From positions 106,346,387 through 106,410,386 of the forward strand of contig CM067370.1 in assembly GCA_034401795.1 (NCBI GenBank): DNA of 64,000 bases, in the 5' to 3' direction. The notes under the pieces were generated by a model. It made no database searches, was not told the DNA's origin, and was given only the letters and a program-made list of their open reading frames with translations. The first letter of the stretch is position 1; the number at the start of each line of letters is the position of its first letter. Of this stretch, positions 9,017 through 20,389 are shown piece after piece. A program made the translations under genes and the position numbers. The DNA is from Chaetoderma sp. LZ-2023a. Lineage: Eukaryota; Mollusca; Caudofoveata; Chaetodermatida; Chaetodermatidae.

Positions 9017-10389
9017 GTATTAATAAACCACCACAGTTTTCAGTGCCCTATTGTCTGTAGTATGTTCAGGCCCATAATTTACCCCACATAGACTTGAGCT
9101 GTAATATGCTAGTTATATTCCGAATCTAACAAATTCTAGATGAAGTAATTTTAATATGCAAAATTTAGCTTAAATGATGGTGTATTCGTGGTTTTCGGTG
9201 CCCTACTTTCCGTAATATGGTGGGTTCCAGAACTTCGCTCACATAGACGTATAGGAGTTTGAATATGCTAGTTACATTGGGAATTTAGAAGAATTCGAAC
9301 GTGAAGTATTTTCGTAGTATGCGATTTCATCGCATAAATTTGTTCCAATGTTGGCAGATCTGTGGTTTTCAATACCATACCGTCTGCAATATGTGTGGCT
9401 ACATAATTTCACCCATATGGTTAGATAGGGATATGAATACGCTAATGAATCTTGAGATTTCTACCACGCAGTAATTTCGTAATATTCAATTTAGTAGCCA
9501 CGGACAGTTGTCAAATGCCAACAATTTACTATATTCAGTATTAGAATCTCAGTTCTCGGTTTGTAATCATTTTTTTTACATATAGCTGTATATAATTGAA
9601 TATGTACTACTACTTTTGTACGATTCTACCATCAAGTAATTTGGTAATATGTAGTTACATATTCGCCATATGGCCCTATTGTAATATTCACCACATTCGG
9701 ATAGGTGTCGATATGTCCTGACATATCGCTCATAATGGGTTCGGCCCAGAATATCACCCATATGTTTAGATAGGTATAGGCATAAGCTTTCGACGTAGTG
9801 AGATTTAAAAATTTTATAACGTAAATAAGCTCAAACTTAGGATAATTCATGGTTTTCATTGCAATACGTTCACCCCCAGAATTTCACCCAAAAATACTTT
9901 TAGGAAATATGCTAGTTCTATTCCGAATTTAAAAAAATTCTACATGAACGTAATTTCATAGTACACAATTCCATACCGAAAATTGGCGCAAATTCTGTCA
10001 GATCAACGAATTTCTGTACCACACTGTTTGCAATAGGTTCGACCCCAGAAGTTCACCCATATGGTTAGATACGTATATGAATACGCTAATAAAGTATCAA
10101 AGGTTTAAAAAATGTTTTATACAGTAATTTCGTGATATGCAATTTAATAGTGGCACAACATTGTCAAATTCCAATAATGTACTATATTCGGTACCAGAAT
10201 ATCTCTACCTGCCTTGTAGCCAGTTTTCGAACATAGGGCCATGTAGAACTCACTATGTTCTCGTGCTGTGCGAAATATTATAATAATTCTACCACCAAAT
10301 GTTTATTATAGTAATGTGAAAATATTTCTATATATCCCATATTATTAGCCGCGTGTACTGGTAGAACCTGACTTATCAGGCTAATACCC

Positions 10390-10720
10390 TAACATTTGTA
10401 CATATGGTCAACAAGATCGTCATCATTACAACGGTTGAGGCCGATTTTGGCCCTTTTGTCGAGTCATTTGAAAAAACATTTCATTTAATAGTTTGTCACT
10501 GTTTCCAGTAAAGATACCGTTTAATAGGTGACATAGATATGATAGCTAAATGAAACAGATCACGATAGGTCCCACTGGGTCTTCAGTCAGAATGTTTTCT
10601 ACTACTATATCATTTTCGTTGGAGAAAACTAGGTTCACGGTATTGGTTCTATCCTGGCCACTTAACTTTGTTGAAAAGGTTATCTGTCGGTACAGATCGG
10701 GGTCCTGTATTGCATCAAAA
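10390..10720 (-). pseudogene. LINE endonuclease-domain relic
   Basis: On the minus strand, a short open stretch at about 10545-10720 resembles the end of the APE-type endonuclease of CR1/Jockey-like LINEs. Visible are DAIQDPDLYRQIT, then NTVNLVFSNENDIV in the place of the family's TLDLVFTNE block, then IKRYLYWK near 10500. Stops interrupt the downstream part. The catalytic SDH of the family is degraded to GPI. It is very decayed. Confidence 0.5.
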
Positions 10721-11388
10721 ATATACTTGCTTTGTGCATTTCACTAGCGTTGCAGTGTATATTTCACCAATATATTTCCGGGTAATAAGCTCTTCACGTC
10801 TGTTTAAGAAGGTATCAAGATTTAGGTTTAAAATATTCTTTACAGTTATTCTTTAATATGTTTGAATGGGTGTCAGGGTCTGTACTGCTTCTTGCGCTTA
10901 TTTTCTCCTGACTGGGTTGCCAGTTCTGTTGATTTCTTTATCTTTACAAGTTGTTGATACCTAATGACCCAAATTTGATCCGTTACGCACTGTTGATGCA
11001 GTAGTGCAATTTTCTCATCACTGGCTGCTCTTAATTTTGTCTGTTCCTCTCTCTGTTAAGGAGTTTGGCCTGGAGAAAAAGGATGGATGAAAAAATTGTT
11101 GGACTGACCAAAAATATAAGCTGCTTTTCCTAGCCCATGGCTAATACTGCTCATATCTTTTTGCAAGAAATATTCTTCCTTTTGTGTTTATTGTCCGCGT
11201 ATATTTTTGTCATAAGTGGCTTGTATGCCTTTATATAACTTCATTTTTACATGAAACAGTTGAGTTTATTCTCAGAATTATAATAACCTCCGGGCACGCT
11301 AAATACCATTGATGCCTTGCATCAATATGTGTACTTGTTTACCCTTTCATGGCGAAGCGGGCTAGAACTAGTCTCTGCAAAGCCCCAT
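10721..11388. other. No recognisable feature
   Basis: I see no gene or clear repeat here. Some of it may belong to the LINE relic to the left, but no motif supports that. Confidence 0.5.
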
Positions 11389-11400
11389 TTCTCCTTCGAT

Positions 11401-11557
11401 CAATACTCACCATTCTATTACTCCTGATACAAGCTATCCTGAATAGCTGACCCTAGGACTATAGACTTAGTAAGCTTTACCGACTCATGGAACCGGGCAC
11501 TCGGCTCCGAACTGCCGAGTACCCGTTTGCCATGAAGCTCATTCTTGTTTGCATAGC
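11401..11557 (+). repeat. Left inverted terminal repeat, DIRS copy B
   Basis: Diverged inverted counterpart of 17838-17994, with many more mismatches than within A or C. This supports a recombinant origin of copy B. Confidence 0.85.
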
Positions 11558-11663
11558 AACAAGAGCTACATGCTTTTTGTGCAGTTGGAGTCTTAAGTTT
11601 CTAAGTCTTTTTCTGTGTATTTTGATAGCTTTGTGCGCTCTCTAAGGATTATATTAGATTACC

Positions 11664-14253
11664 ATGGAAGGAGCCGATGATAACCAGGTTGTATAATTCC
11701 ATGTCATTCCATAGTTAAAAGACTTAGGTCTTCAAAATTTCGTCTGTGTCGCATGTTCCAATTTCTGACCCCGAATCTGGGACGTGTGCTAACAACGAAA
11801 TATGCCAGATTGATCGCCTTCCTTTAACCCCAACAGGCGATCGGCAGATATGAAATAAGGTGTTGGCTTTACGGTGTTTTAACACGAAAATCGGCTGACG
11901 TCGTTCTCCGTAAGATCCGAGCGGGTGACGTCACACCCGTGTTGTCTCGGATTTTCATGTGAAGAAAATGTTTCATTAATTCGCGCATCTGATTCTGGGT
12001 GCTGCGTACTCTATTGGTACCAGAAAGACTTTGGAATTTTCAAGTTTTGCGTGTTATCACGATCTGTTTGCAATGATCGGTGGTTTCAAAATTCTTGATT
12101 TAGATGTGTGGTCTGCGGTTTTACCGTGTGCTACAGCAGTTTGTTTACATTTTGTTGTTTCTTCACATATCGTTTTGGCCTTAGTTTTGGAGTACAATTT
12201 ATATTGATTAGTAAATATACCCCGAATGCTATGCGATATGATTCCTGGTTCCGTTATACATCCTTGAGGATCAGTTTATGGGTGTATTATTGCCCGCTTA
12301 GTTCTTGTCGTCATAATCAATGGGATCTTTGCTGTAACGTTGCGGGGTGGGGTGCGGGAGGGAGGGTTAACATTTAATTTATGATCAAATTATTTGAAAA
12401 TTAATTGTCTGCCTTCCATTCCTGTTTCGTTCCGCTTGCTTATTGTAGGTTTGTGCTTATTTATAGGCCAAGCCAGCCCCGCCATCATGTGACGAGTGCC
12501 ATAAATTCATGAGGGTTCTATTAAAGGACCATGTTTGTTTCCGTTGCACCAAATGTAATCTTGACAGTAGGTGTAACGTTTGTGCAGTGTGGTCGTCCGA
12601 CATGATGGTCAAGTTCCTTGCCCAGAAGGACTTGGCAGGGTCTGACGCGGGGTCAGGCGGTAAGAAAGCAAATCGTGGAGCGTCCGTTTCGGCAACTGGA
12701 GGTTGTGGAGACGGCACCACCGGCGTGGTTTGGTCCTGCTATGCAAGGCTTCTTGCATAGCGTTCTGCCTATGCTGGTGTCGTCCCTGCTTCCAACAGTT
12801 GTAGGGCAGTCTCTTCCCGTGCTTGGTTCAGACCCTGTCCTTGGACAGGGTTCTGGACTGGCCACCAAGGGAGCCGTCTCATACGGCTCCCTGGCAGTCT
12901 CGTCGGGCTCTGGCCTGATGGGCTCTGTCTCTCTGCGGCCACCTCTGGGTGGTCCAGTAGTGGTGGCCGGTCCATCAGGCAGGGACGACACATCGGGGTC
13001 TGAAGACGAGGAGGCCGAGGAGAGATTGCTGTGGCCTGAGATGCCGTGGGTAGAGAGCATGGAGGTCGATTCCATCCTGGATGGAACCGTCCTCCATCTG
13101 TCTGGCTTGGCGCAAGCCAGGGCAGTGGCTCCTCCCATGATTGAGGCCACTCCGGTACCGGGCACTGGTCTCGTGATGGTTGGTTTGCCGCCAACCGACA
13201 CGGTCACAGGTGTGGCTGGCCAGGCGTGGTACTCACCTATCTCGCCTGGTCCAGTGGTCAGGCATGGGGTGCCGTTGGTGCCCGTGTTTGGCCACGGTTC
13301 TTCAACCGTTATGGGTCCACACGGTTTTCCGTGCAGGCTTACTCCATGGACTGGTGTTTTTCATGGAGTGGCAGCTGAACCGTACGGTACCGAAGTTCCT
13401 GGCATATCAGCAATGGCTCCTAGCTGGGAGGCCGTTGCTGGTAGGGCCGTGAACATGTCAACGGGTGACGTGTTCACGGGAGTGTCCTCCTCGGAGACAG
13501 ACTGGTCAGAGGCTCTGGCTTGGCTAGTCATGGTAGACCCGTCTGTGGTTTCGACCACGGCCGAAGAGGATGCACCCCGTCCATCGGTGGCATCGATTAG
13601 GACGGGGATCTTTCCCGCAGTCCAATAGACTGGATCCAAGGTTTATGGAGTTATTGGATGCTATTTATAGCAAACAACTCCTGACCAAGGGCTAGCTTCC
13701 TACGGCCTCCAGGTAGGTGCGGGAGAGGTGTCGTATCCCACGGGGGGGGGGGGATATGACAGATATGGTGTCGTCCCAACGGTCACCGAGGATGACCACT
13801 GGGTGCTGGGTGTCCAGAGTGCTGGAGCGGGTGGCCCCGCCCCAGCGCTGGTGGACAAGTCTCAGGTACACCATGACGAAGTCCTGTCCCTATGCGATGA
13901 GGGGGTGAGGGCGGGCCATCTTAGAAGACACTGCCAACATTGCGCAGAATCGGTTGGCGGTTAATCTACAGCTGGAGCTAGTACATCAGGGGCACGCACT
14001 AGGGGCTGTATCCTAGCTGCTAACCGGGCAGCCTTCTAAGACGCAGAAGAAGCACAAAAGCAAGGCGAAAGCTAAGCCTAGTGCTGCTTCTGCTTCTACT
14101 GGGTCTTCTCAGTCGCCTCTGGCGAAGAAGGCCAAGAAGGCTGTGGAGGCCCCTACCCTCCCCAATATTGCTCCTGATCGCCCGAGAGGCGGGAAGGGCA
14201 AGGGGAAGGGTAAGTCCTCTAAGGGCGGAAAGAATGGAGCGAATCGTACCTGA
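11664..14253 (+). pseudogene. DIRS ORF1 (Gag-like), copy B
   Basis: Exon 1 is 11664-11687 (M-E-G-A-D-D-N-Q, with a good ACCATGG start context), the candidate intron is 11688-12466, and exon 2 starts at 12467 with the Cys-rich CDECH ... CFRC ... CNVC head. Exon 1 is one codon shorter than in A and C, yet stays in frame. Lesions: about 26 bases are missing near 12690 (frameshift), TAG follows IFPAVQ near 13626, a G-run adds a shift near 13744, and about 266 bases are deleted near 13915 at a GGGC junction. Unlike A and C, it reads through the position of their G-tract frameshift. Confidence 0.75.
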
Positions 14254-16355
14254 GGGTACGAGGGCTCCCTTCGTATCTGCCTGGATCGCACCTGTACAAC
14301 AGGAACAGCGGTGCCAGTTAGACCGGCCAAGCCAAGACCAAAATGGTTCTCACTCTCTCTCGTCAAGATTAGGCGTCGATGCGTCTATAGTGGGTGGAAG
14401 GCTCATGTGTTTTGTTGAGGCTTGGCGAGGTGTGACGTCAGACAGTCTGGTCCTGGGATGGTTATTCCAGGGGTACATGCCGGAGTGGTGGGATTTTCCA
14501 CCACAGAATCTGTCTTTGGCACCTGTCTGGACACCCGTACCAAGGGAACCAGACAAGTTAGAAGCCATTCAAAACGAAGTGTCAGGTTTGCTTTTGAAGG
14601 GAGCAATAAAACCAGCAAACCGGAACACTCCAGGCTTCTATTCAAACATGTTCCTTGTCCCCAAGAGCACAGGTGGATGGAGACCCATACTCAATCTCAG
14701 GCCATTAAATTGGTTTATCCATACGCCTCGGTTTGAGATGGAAACTCCGAGGTCGGTAATGGCACGATTGAGGAAGGGAATGTGGTGTGTATCGATCGAT
14801 CTGAAAGATGCATATTTCCACATTCCAATGAACAGGGGTTGTCACAGGTTTCTGAGATTTGCGTTTCAGAATCAAGTGTGGGAGTTTGTAGTCCTCCCAT
14901 TTGGCCTGTCGACAACTCCACGGGGTTTCCTTGTGGTGACAGCGTTTCTCAGAAAAGAGAACGTGGCGCTTCACACATACATGGATGATTGGCTGATCAA
15001 AGCAGACACATCAGCCAGGTTAGAGGTGGATACTGCTCTGACTCTGAAGTTACTTTCAGATCTAGGCTGGATAGTCAACAAGGAGAAAGAGCCCAGAGTG
15101 GTGTCTCTGTTAGCCATCCTCAAGAGTTTTCGATTGGGAAACCACATTCAGGTGAGGCGGTTTCTTCAGATGCTGGGCATGATGGTCTCCATGGAGCAGG
15201 TTATCCCGTACGATGCTCTAATGCGAAGGCCTATCCAGTTGTATCTGATGTCTCTGTGGAAACAGAGAACAGAACCCCTGTCAAAGCTGGTGACAGTTTT
15301 GGAGCCGATAATGTCGCATCTTGTATGGTGGAAAAAGCGTCAGAATCTCCTATTAGGGGGTTTCGCTGCACGTACCCCACCCCCAGCTGTCCGTGTACAC
15401 GGATGCATCACTGGAGGGATGGGGGCGTGCCTGGGAGAACACCCGGTCTCGGGCACATGGACTCTCCAAGAGAGCCAGCTGCATATCAATCTGTTGCAAA
15501 TGATGGCAGTGGAACTGGCATTGGAAAGGTTTCTTCCAAAAGTCAGGGGCAAGGCGATATTGATACAGTCGGACAACTCGACAAGTATCATACATAAATC
15601 GCCAAGGCGGGACCAAGTCACCCACACTATGTATCAAAGTGTGGCACTTGATTCAATGGTGCAGGAATTACTCGGTTGTTTTGAAAGCAGCTCACATCCC
15701 TGGGCTATTGAACATTCTGGCAGATACTTTGTCTCGGAGACAGAGAATTCTGCCAACAGAATGGTCTCTCAACCCTCCAGTTCTTCACAGGATCTTTGAG
15801 CATTGGGGCAAACCCAACGTGGACTTGTTCGCCACAAAGGAAAATGCTCAAATCATGACTTATGTCTCGCCGATTCCAGATCCAAATGCCGTCGATACAG
15901 ACGCTCTGGCGATAAGCTGGAGAGGGATGCACGCTTATGCGTACCTACCCACCATTCTTCTGCCGAAGATATTGGTGAAGATCAGAGAGGAACCGTGTCT
16001 TGTCCTGCTAATAGTGCCATTTTATCCCAGCAGGGCGTGGTTCACGGATCTTCTAGTTCTGCTGGTGGACAATCCAGTGCAGTTACCCGAGATTCCGAAT
16101 ATAATCTCGCAGTCCAAGAGATGCTTCCTACACGAGCATCCCGAAATATTCAAATTGACTGTGTGGATGTTATCAAACAACGTTCCACGTCGGAAGGCTT
16201 TTCTCGACAGGCTGCGAATTTCATCGCGGCTGCGAGAAGGAGGTCAACCTTCAAGTCATATAACAACAAGGTTAACAGATTTGCAGACTGGTGTGAAGAA
16301 AAGGGTATTGATACCTTTCAATCCACTATCAGCAAATAGCAGACTTTCTCTGTGA
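14166..16355 (+). pseudogene. DIRS ORF2 (RT-RNase H), copy B
   Basis: The family start codon is ATT here (14166). RT motif A (IDLKDAYFHIP), motif B (LPFGLSTTP) and YMDD are visible. A 15-base deletion lies just after motif B near 14930, and a 78-base in-frame deletion near 15088 removes the segment between YMDD and the connection domain. RNase H is frameshifted, and the frame resumes near 15639 with the methyltransferase-like block (DLFATKEN, YLPPT, LLIVPFYPS). Not functional. Confidence 0.8.
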
Positions 16356-17181
16356 GCTGTTCTTTTGAGGACTAGCTCCCGTCACAGTTGCTGGATACAA
16401 GTCAGCTTTGGCATCAGTTATCCCTTGTCTAGCCAACAGGGATAATCCAGAAGTGGCCCAGTTGAATGTGATGGTGAAGGGAATGAGCAATCTCCGACCG
16501 AGACAACCGGTAGTCATTCCAGCCTGGAGTCTATCCTTAGTGCTTAATGTACTGGCCAAGCACCCTTTCGAACCATTGCGTTCGGCTAGTCTAAAGCATT
16601 TGACTCTACAGGCGGTTTTTCTATTGACAGCTTCCTCAGCTAGAAGGCGCAGTGAGATCCATGCACTTTCAGCAGAGAGGGACCGATTTATTGTCTCTGG
16701 AGAAGGTCTGCGTCTTCTGCCAAGAGCAGAGGTTATGTCAAAGAACAAATCTTTGAGATATCCCGGCAAACCGATCATTATACCGAAACTAACTAGGTTT
16801 GATCGTGATGCCAGTGTCTGGTGCCCAGTCCATGCTTTGACTAAGTACAAAAGACGGACAGACTCGTTACGGTCGAATGATAGACATCTGTGGATCTGCC
16901 ATAAGAAACCATATGGTGCTGCATCCATGGATTCTATCTCTCGTTGGGTAGTCGAATGCATTCAGACTACCCATGAGATTGCGACTGGGCACCAGGTGCA
17001 ATGCGCAAGGGCACACAATGTTAGAGGAATAGCCGCCTCGACCGCCCTTTACAATGGTGTTCCGTTATAGGACATCATGGCCATTGCACAATGGCACTGT
17101 GAGTCCTCATTCACGGATTACTATATGAGGGATGTGTCAGACTCAGCCAATCCACTCGCTTTAGCTGTTTTGAAACGATAG
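16163..17181 (+). pseudogene. DIRS tyrosine recombinase, copy B
   Basis: Same protein as in copy A. One T is deleted at about 16329, TGA lies at 16366-16368 in the original frame, and TAG at 17068-17070 replaces GAG (VPL-stop) between the HxxR motif and the Tyr. The HNVR motif and TDYY are still visible. All three lesions also occur in copy C. Confidence 0.85.
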
Positions 17182-17681
17182 TTAGTGACCACACTGCTTT
17201 TCACCCTTTTCTCACTTCGGTAAGAAAAGAACCTAAAGCAGGCATGGTCAGGCGAGAGGATGTCAACCAGATTGTGTCACTGATGGCCGAACCGGTGAAT
17301 GGTTGGAGGCGGTACGTCTGAAGTCCAATTATCATAAGGTAATTCAATAGTGAGAGTTTTTTGTATTATGGATATGTATCATGTTCATTCATCTTATATA
17401 TTCATGCTCATTCCCAGGCTAATACATGGAGTATGCAGGGAGCAGTTAACCCTCTTGGCATATTTGTGTTTTCAGGCGAGATACATGTTCGTTAGTTCTC
17501 TCCCTTTTCTTAGGAGGAAAAAGGGGGGGGGGACTGTGACGCGAATGTGATTCGGTTCCGTGAACTTGACGGTCCTTTTAGGTCTCCGTTAGTCAAGTTT
17601 GAAGTCTAAAATCTTTCTCCAAGGGGCAAAATTAGCATTTATGGCTTGCCCCTTCCCACCAGGTTACTGATCAAATCTGGT

Positions 17682-17783
17682 GTATATCAGAAGTAACAGA
17701 ATGGTGAGTATTGATCGAAGGAGAATGCAGGAAATGTCAATTTCCCTTTCTCCGAGATCTAACAATACTCACCATTCTGTTAC
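17682..17783 (+). repeat. Internal complementary region, DIRS copy B
   Basis: 17682-17725 complements a left tip of the A/C type. 17726-17783 complements the right end of copy B itself (to 18031). Confidence 0.88.
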
Positions 17784-17837
17784 GGACCCAGCCTCCCAGC
17801 CCCACGGAGGCAAGCCATAGTTTTCTCTTGTTTGGTG

Positions 17838-17994
17838 GCTATGCAAACAATATGAGCTCTATGGTAAACGGGTACTCGGCAGTTGGGAGCCGAGTACCCG
17901 GTTCCCAGGAGTCGGTAAAGCTTTCTAAGTCTATAATCCTAGAGCCGCTGTCAGGGCCAGCTGTATATCAGAAGTAACAGAATGGTGAGTATTG
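17838..17994 (-). repeat. Right inverted terminal repeat, DIRS copy B
   Basis: Nearly identical to the right ITR of copy A and much closer to it than to the left ITR of copy B. Confidence 0.88.
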
Positions 17995-18031
17995 TTAGAT
18001 CTCGGAGAAAGGGAAATTGACATTTCCTGCA

Positions 18032-18995
18032 TTCTCCAAAGGTTGTCATGTCACATATCATTTTCAAGACAATGATAAGTAGTCTACAGTACAAGGAATT
18101 ATTTTGATCTTGAGTCAAACTGAGGGTAGGGGGCGGGGTCAAAAGGTCAAAAGTGGGCACCAATCGATTGTAACGCAACTCCTCCTAGACCATTACACAT
18201 CCAAATATGTATCATGCTGATGGTTTTGAAAATGTTTCTTCTTTTTTCAGACTATGAACTTTGCTTATGTTTGGACCATTTGCCTTTCGGTTATCCCAGG
18301 GTGTCAGTTGTCATTAGAATGACTTCAGGTTACTCCTGTGAAGAAAGGTTTTATGGTTCAGTGTCCAAGCTATGCTTGCCCGATTGGTAGTACCATGGGT
18401 GTTTTGAATCGGCATGTTGATTGCAAAATTTCAAAATGAGACTGTATCCACTGGTCCATCACATCCTGTGATGTACAATTAATATACAGCACAGGTAAGC
18501 TATTTGCTATCTTCTGATAGCGTTTGTGGAATTTTGGTATGAGCCCACATTTCCCACCCTGGGGTGGGAAATGTGGGGTAAAAAATATAATTTTTTTCAA
18601 AGGTGGTCATGTCACATATCATTTTGAAGCCAATGATGAGTAGACTACAGCACAAGGAATTATTTTGATCTTGGGTCAAACTGAGGGTAGGGTGCGGAGT
18701 CAAAAGTGGGCACCAATCGATTGTAACGCAACTCCCAGACCATTTCACATAGAAACTTGAAACTTTCGGTATGATTACACATATGGCCAGGGATGTGCAT
18801 GACACATTGGCATTTTGATATCACCCCAGGGGCAGGGCTGGATGAAATAGTGGGCAGAAAATAAATTTTATCAAATGTGGTCATGTCACATATAATTTTG
18901 AAGCTTGTAGTTAGTAGACTACAGAACAACAAATTATTTTGTTCTTGAATCAAGCTGAGGGCATTGGCCAGGGGCCAAATGGGCAATCTAATTCT
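18032..18995. repeat. Three diverged tandem units (GTCATGTCACATATCATTTT family)
   Basis: Units start near 18042, 18604 and 18885 with GTCATGTCACATAT. They continue with TAGACTACAG, AATTATTTTGATCTTG and CAAACTGAGGG. The first two also share GGGCACCAATCGATTGTAACG. No coding potential. Copy B sits at the left edge of this array. Confidence 0.7.
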
Positions 18996-19249
18996 ATATA
19001 TGTAGGCTACATGGCTTGGGCATTATTTTTTCGCAGAATATTTAGTCCTGGGTAGACCGGCTCCTGCGGCAGCCGGATGCTGCGGTAACTTTAAAAAGCA
19101 AGATATTGGTATCTTCTGATATCTCTTGTTGTCAACAATGGCTCACCGGATATCTACATAATTTTACAGCAGCGTTATATAACCATGCCAAGTTCGCTTT
19201 GGCAATCACACTATCAATGACTTTACAGGCGTGACATTGTACGCTTTAG

Positions 19250-19350
19250 CGTTCTTGCTTAATGGTACAACTATAATGACCGGCTCGATGACTGACCCAG
19301 TCTATCCAGTGGTAAAATTTTAAAACTAGTCTTCTCTTGGCTTTTTGATA
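19250..19350 (-). repeat. Fold-back family 2, partial copy
   Basis: Contains GACCGGCTCGATGACTGA and CCAGTGGTAAAATTTT followed by TCTTCTCTTGGC, which match the centre and one arm of the family. Confidence 0.55.
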
Positions 19351-19444
19351 TTCTTCACCGGATTTACCGATTATAGGATAGCCTTTCCCTCGTGAAAGTT
19401 TGCAATAGCATTTAGCAGGCCAACTTGTATTATTTTTGAAACCC

Positions 19445-20200
19445 ATTTTTATACCCCGCCAAAAAACCTGGTGGGGTATTATGTAATGCCGCCGTCCGTC
19501 CGGGCGGGTGGCGGGCGGGCGTGCAGGCGGCAGAGTGGTTTCCGGATGATAACTCCGTTACCGTTTATCGGATCGCATTGAAACTTCGTAGGGTGGTTGG
19601 ACTAGGTCTGGGGAAGAAACCTCTCGAAATCAACGATGATCCGAAATCCAAGATGGCCGCCAGCCACCGGCGTCCTTCTTGAAAATTGGTTTCCGGATGA
19701 TAACTCCGTTACCGTTTATCAGATCGCTTTGAAACTTCATGGAGTAGTTAGACTAGGTCTGGGGAAGAAACCTATCGAAATTGACAATGATCCGAAATCC
19801 AAGATGGCCGCCAGCCACCTGTGGCCATCTTGAAAATTGGTTTCCGGATGATAACTCTGTTACCGTTTATCGCATCGCTTTGAAACTGCATGGAGTGGTT
19901 AGACTAGGTCTGGGGAAGAAACCTATCGAAATTGACAATGATCCGAAATCCAAGATGGCCGCCAGCCACCGTTGGCCATCTTGAAAATTGGTTTCCGAAT
20001 GATAACTCTGTTACCGTTTATCGCATCGCTTTGAAACTTCATAGAGTGGTTCGACTACCTCTGGTGGAGAAACCTATCTAGATTGACAATGATCCGAAAT
20101 CCAAGATGGCCACCAGCCACCAGCGTCCTTCTTGAAAATTGGTTTCCGGATGATAACTCTGTTACCGTTTATCGCATTGCTTTGAAACATCTCCCAGCAA
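19445..20200 (+). repeat. Pearl-like element with ~151 bp core repeats
   Basis: A terminus-like palindrome (ATACCCCGCCAAAAAACC, then GGTGGGGTATTAT) is followed by a CCGTCCGTCCGGGCGGG stretch. Then come four and a half tandem copies of a ~151-153 base unit (GAAAATTGGTTTCCGGATG ... AAATCCAAGATGGCCGCC) at about 19530, 19681, 19834, 19984 and 20134. Open frames here are only the repeat read through. The same terminus occurs inverted near 55630-55680. Confidence 0.75.
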
Positions 20201-20330
20201 CATCGGCTTAAAAATTTGCACCAGTCTTTGCAGTGACTAGAAAGATGCAATCTATACGCAACAGTCGGTAACGTAACTAACCGTAATCTTAATTATGAAC
20301 ATGGTCAGAGAATCTAAACAATCGCCCTCG

Positions 20331-20332
<2 letters not shown>

Positions 20333-20377
<45 letters not shown>
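20333..20377. repeat. (ATT)n microsatellite
   Basis: About 15 ATT/TTA units in a row. Confidence 0.95.
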
Positions 20378-20389
20378 GTGATAATTATT

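Larger units (their letters stand above)
7370..10350. repeat. ~160 bp satellite-like array, interrupted by MITEs
   Basis: A diverged unit of roughly 157-170 bases recurs. It starts near GTTTTCAGTGCCCTA, then TGTCTGCAATATG, CACCCATATGG and TTCTACATGAAGTAATTTCGTA. Starts are seen near 7375, 7533, 7695, 9037, 9193, 9363, 9850, 10005 and later. The block 7372-8222 is repeated as 9031-9868, with MITE sequence between. No coding potential was seen. Confidence 0.75.
11389..18031 (+). mobile_element. DIRS-like retrotransposon, copy B (6.64 kb, defective mosaic)
   Basis: It has the same organisation as copies A and C, but all three ORFs are broken. The left ITR, leader, ORF1 and most of ORF2 are clearly more diverged from A and C than the recombinase, 3' UTR, ICR and right ITR, which are nearly identical to them. 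Its ICR matches the left tip of A and C better than its own (own tip has CATTCTATTACTCC; the ICR implies CATTCTGTTACTTC). Boundaries are TTCTCC at 11389 and TTTCCTGCA ending at 18031. Internal deletions account for its shorter length. Confidence 0.92.

Noticed and set aside
18037-18990. Possible small CRISPR-like array
   Set aside because: Units are long, diverged and without unique spacers of uniform length; this is a eukaryotic tandem repeat.
19636-19984. Two near-identical short open frames
   Set aside because: They are successive ~151-bp satellite units read in one frame.
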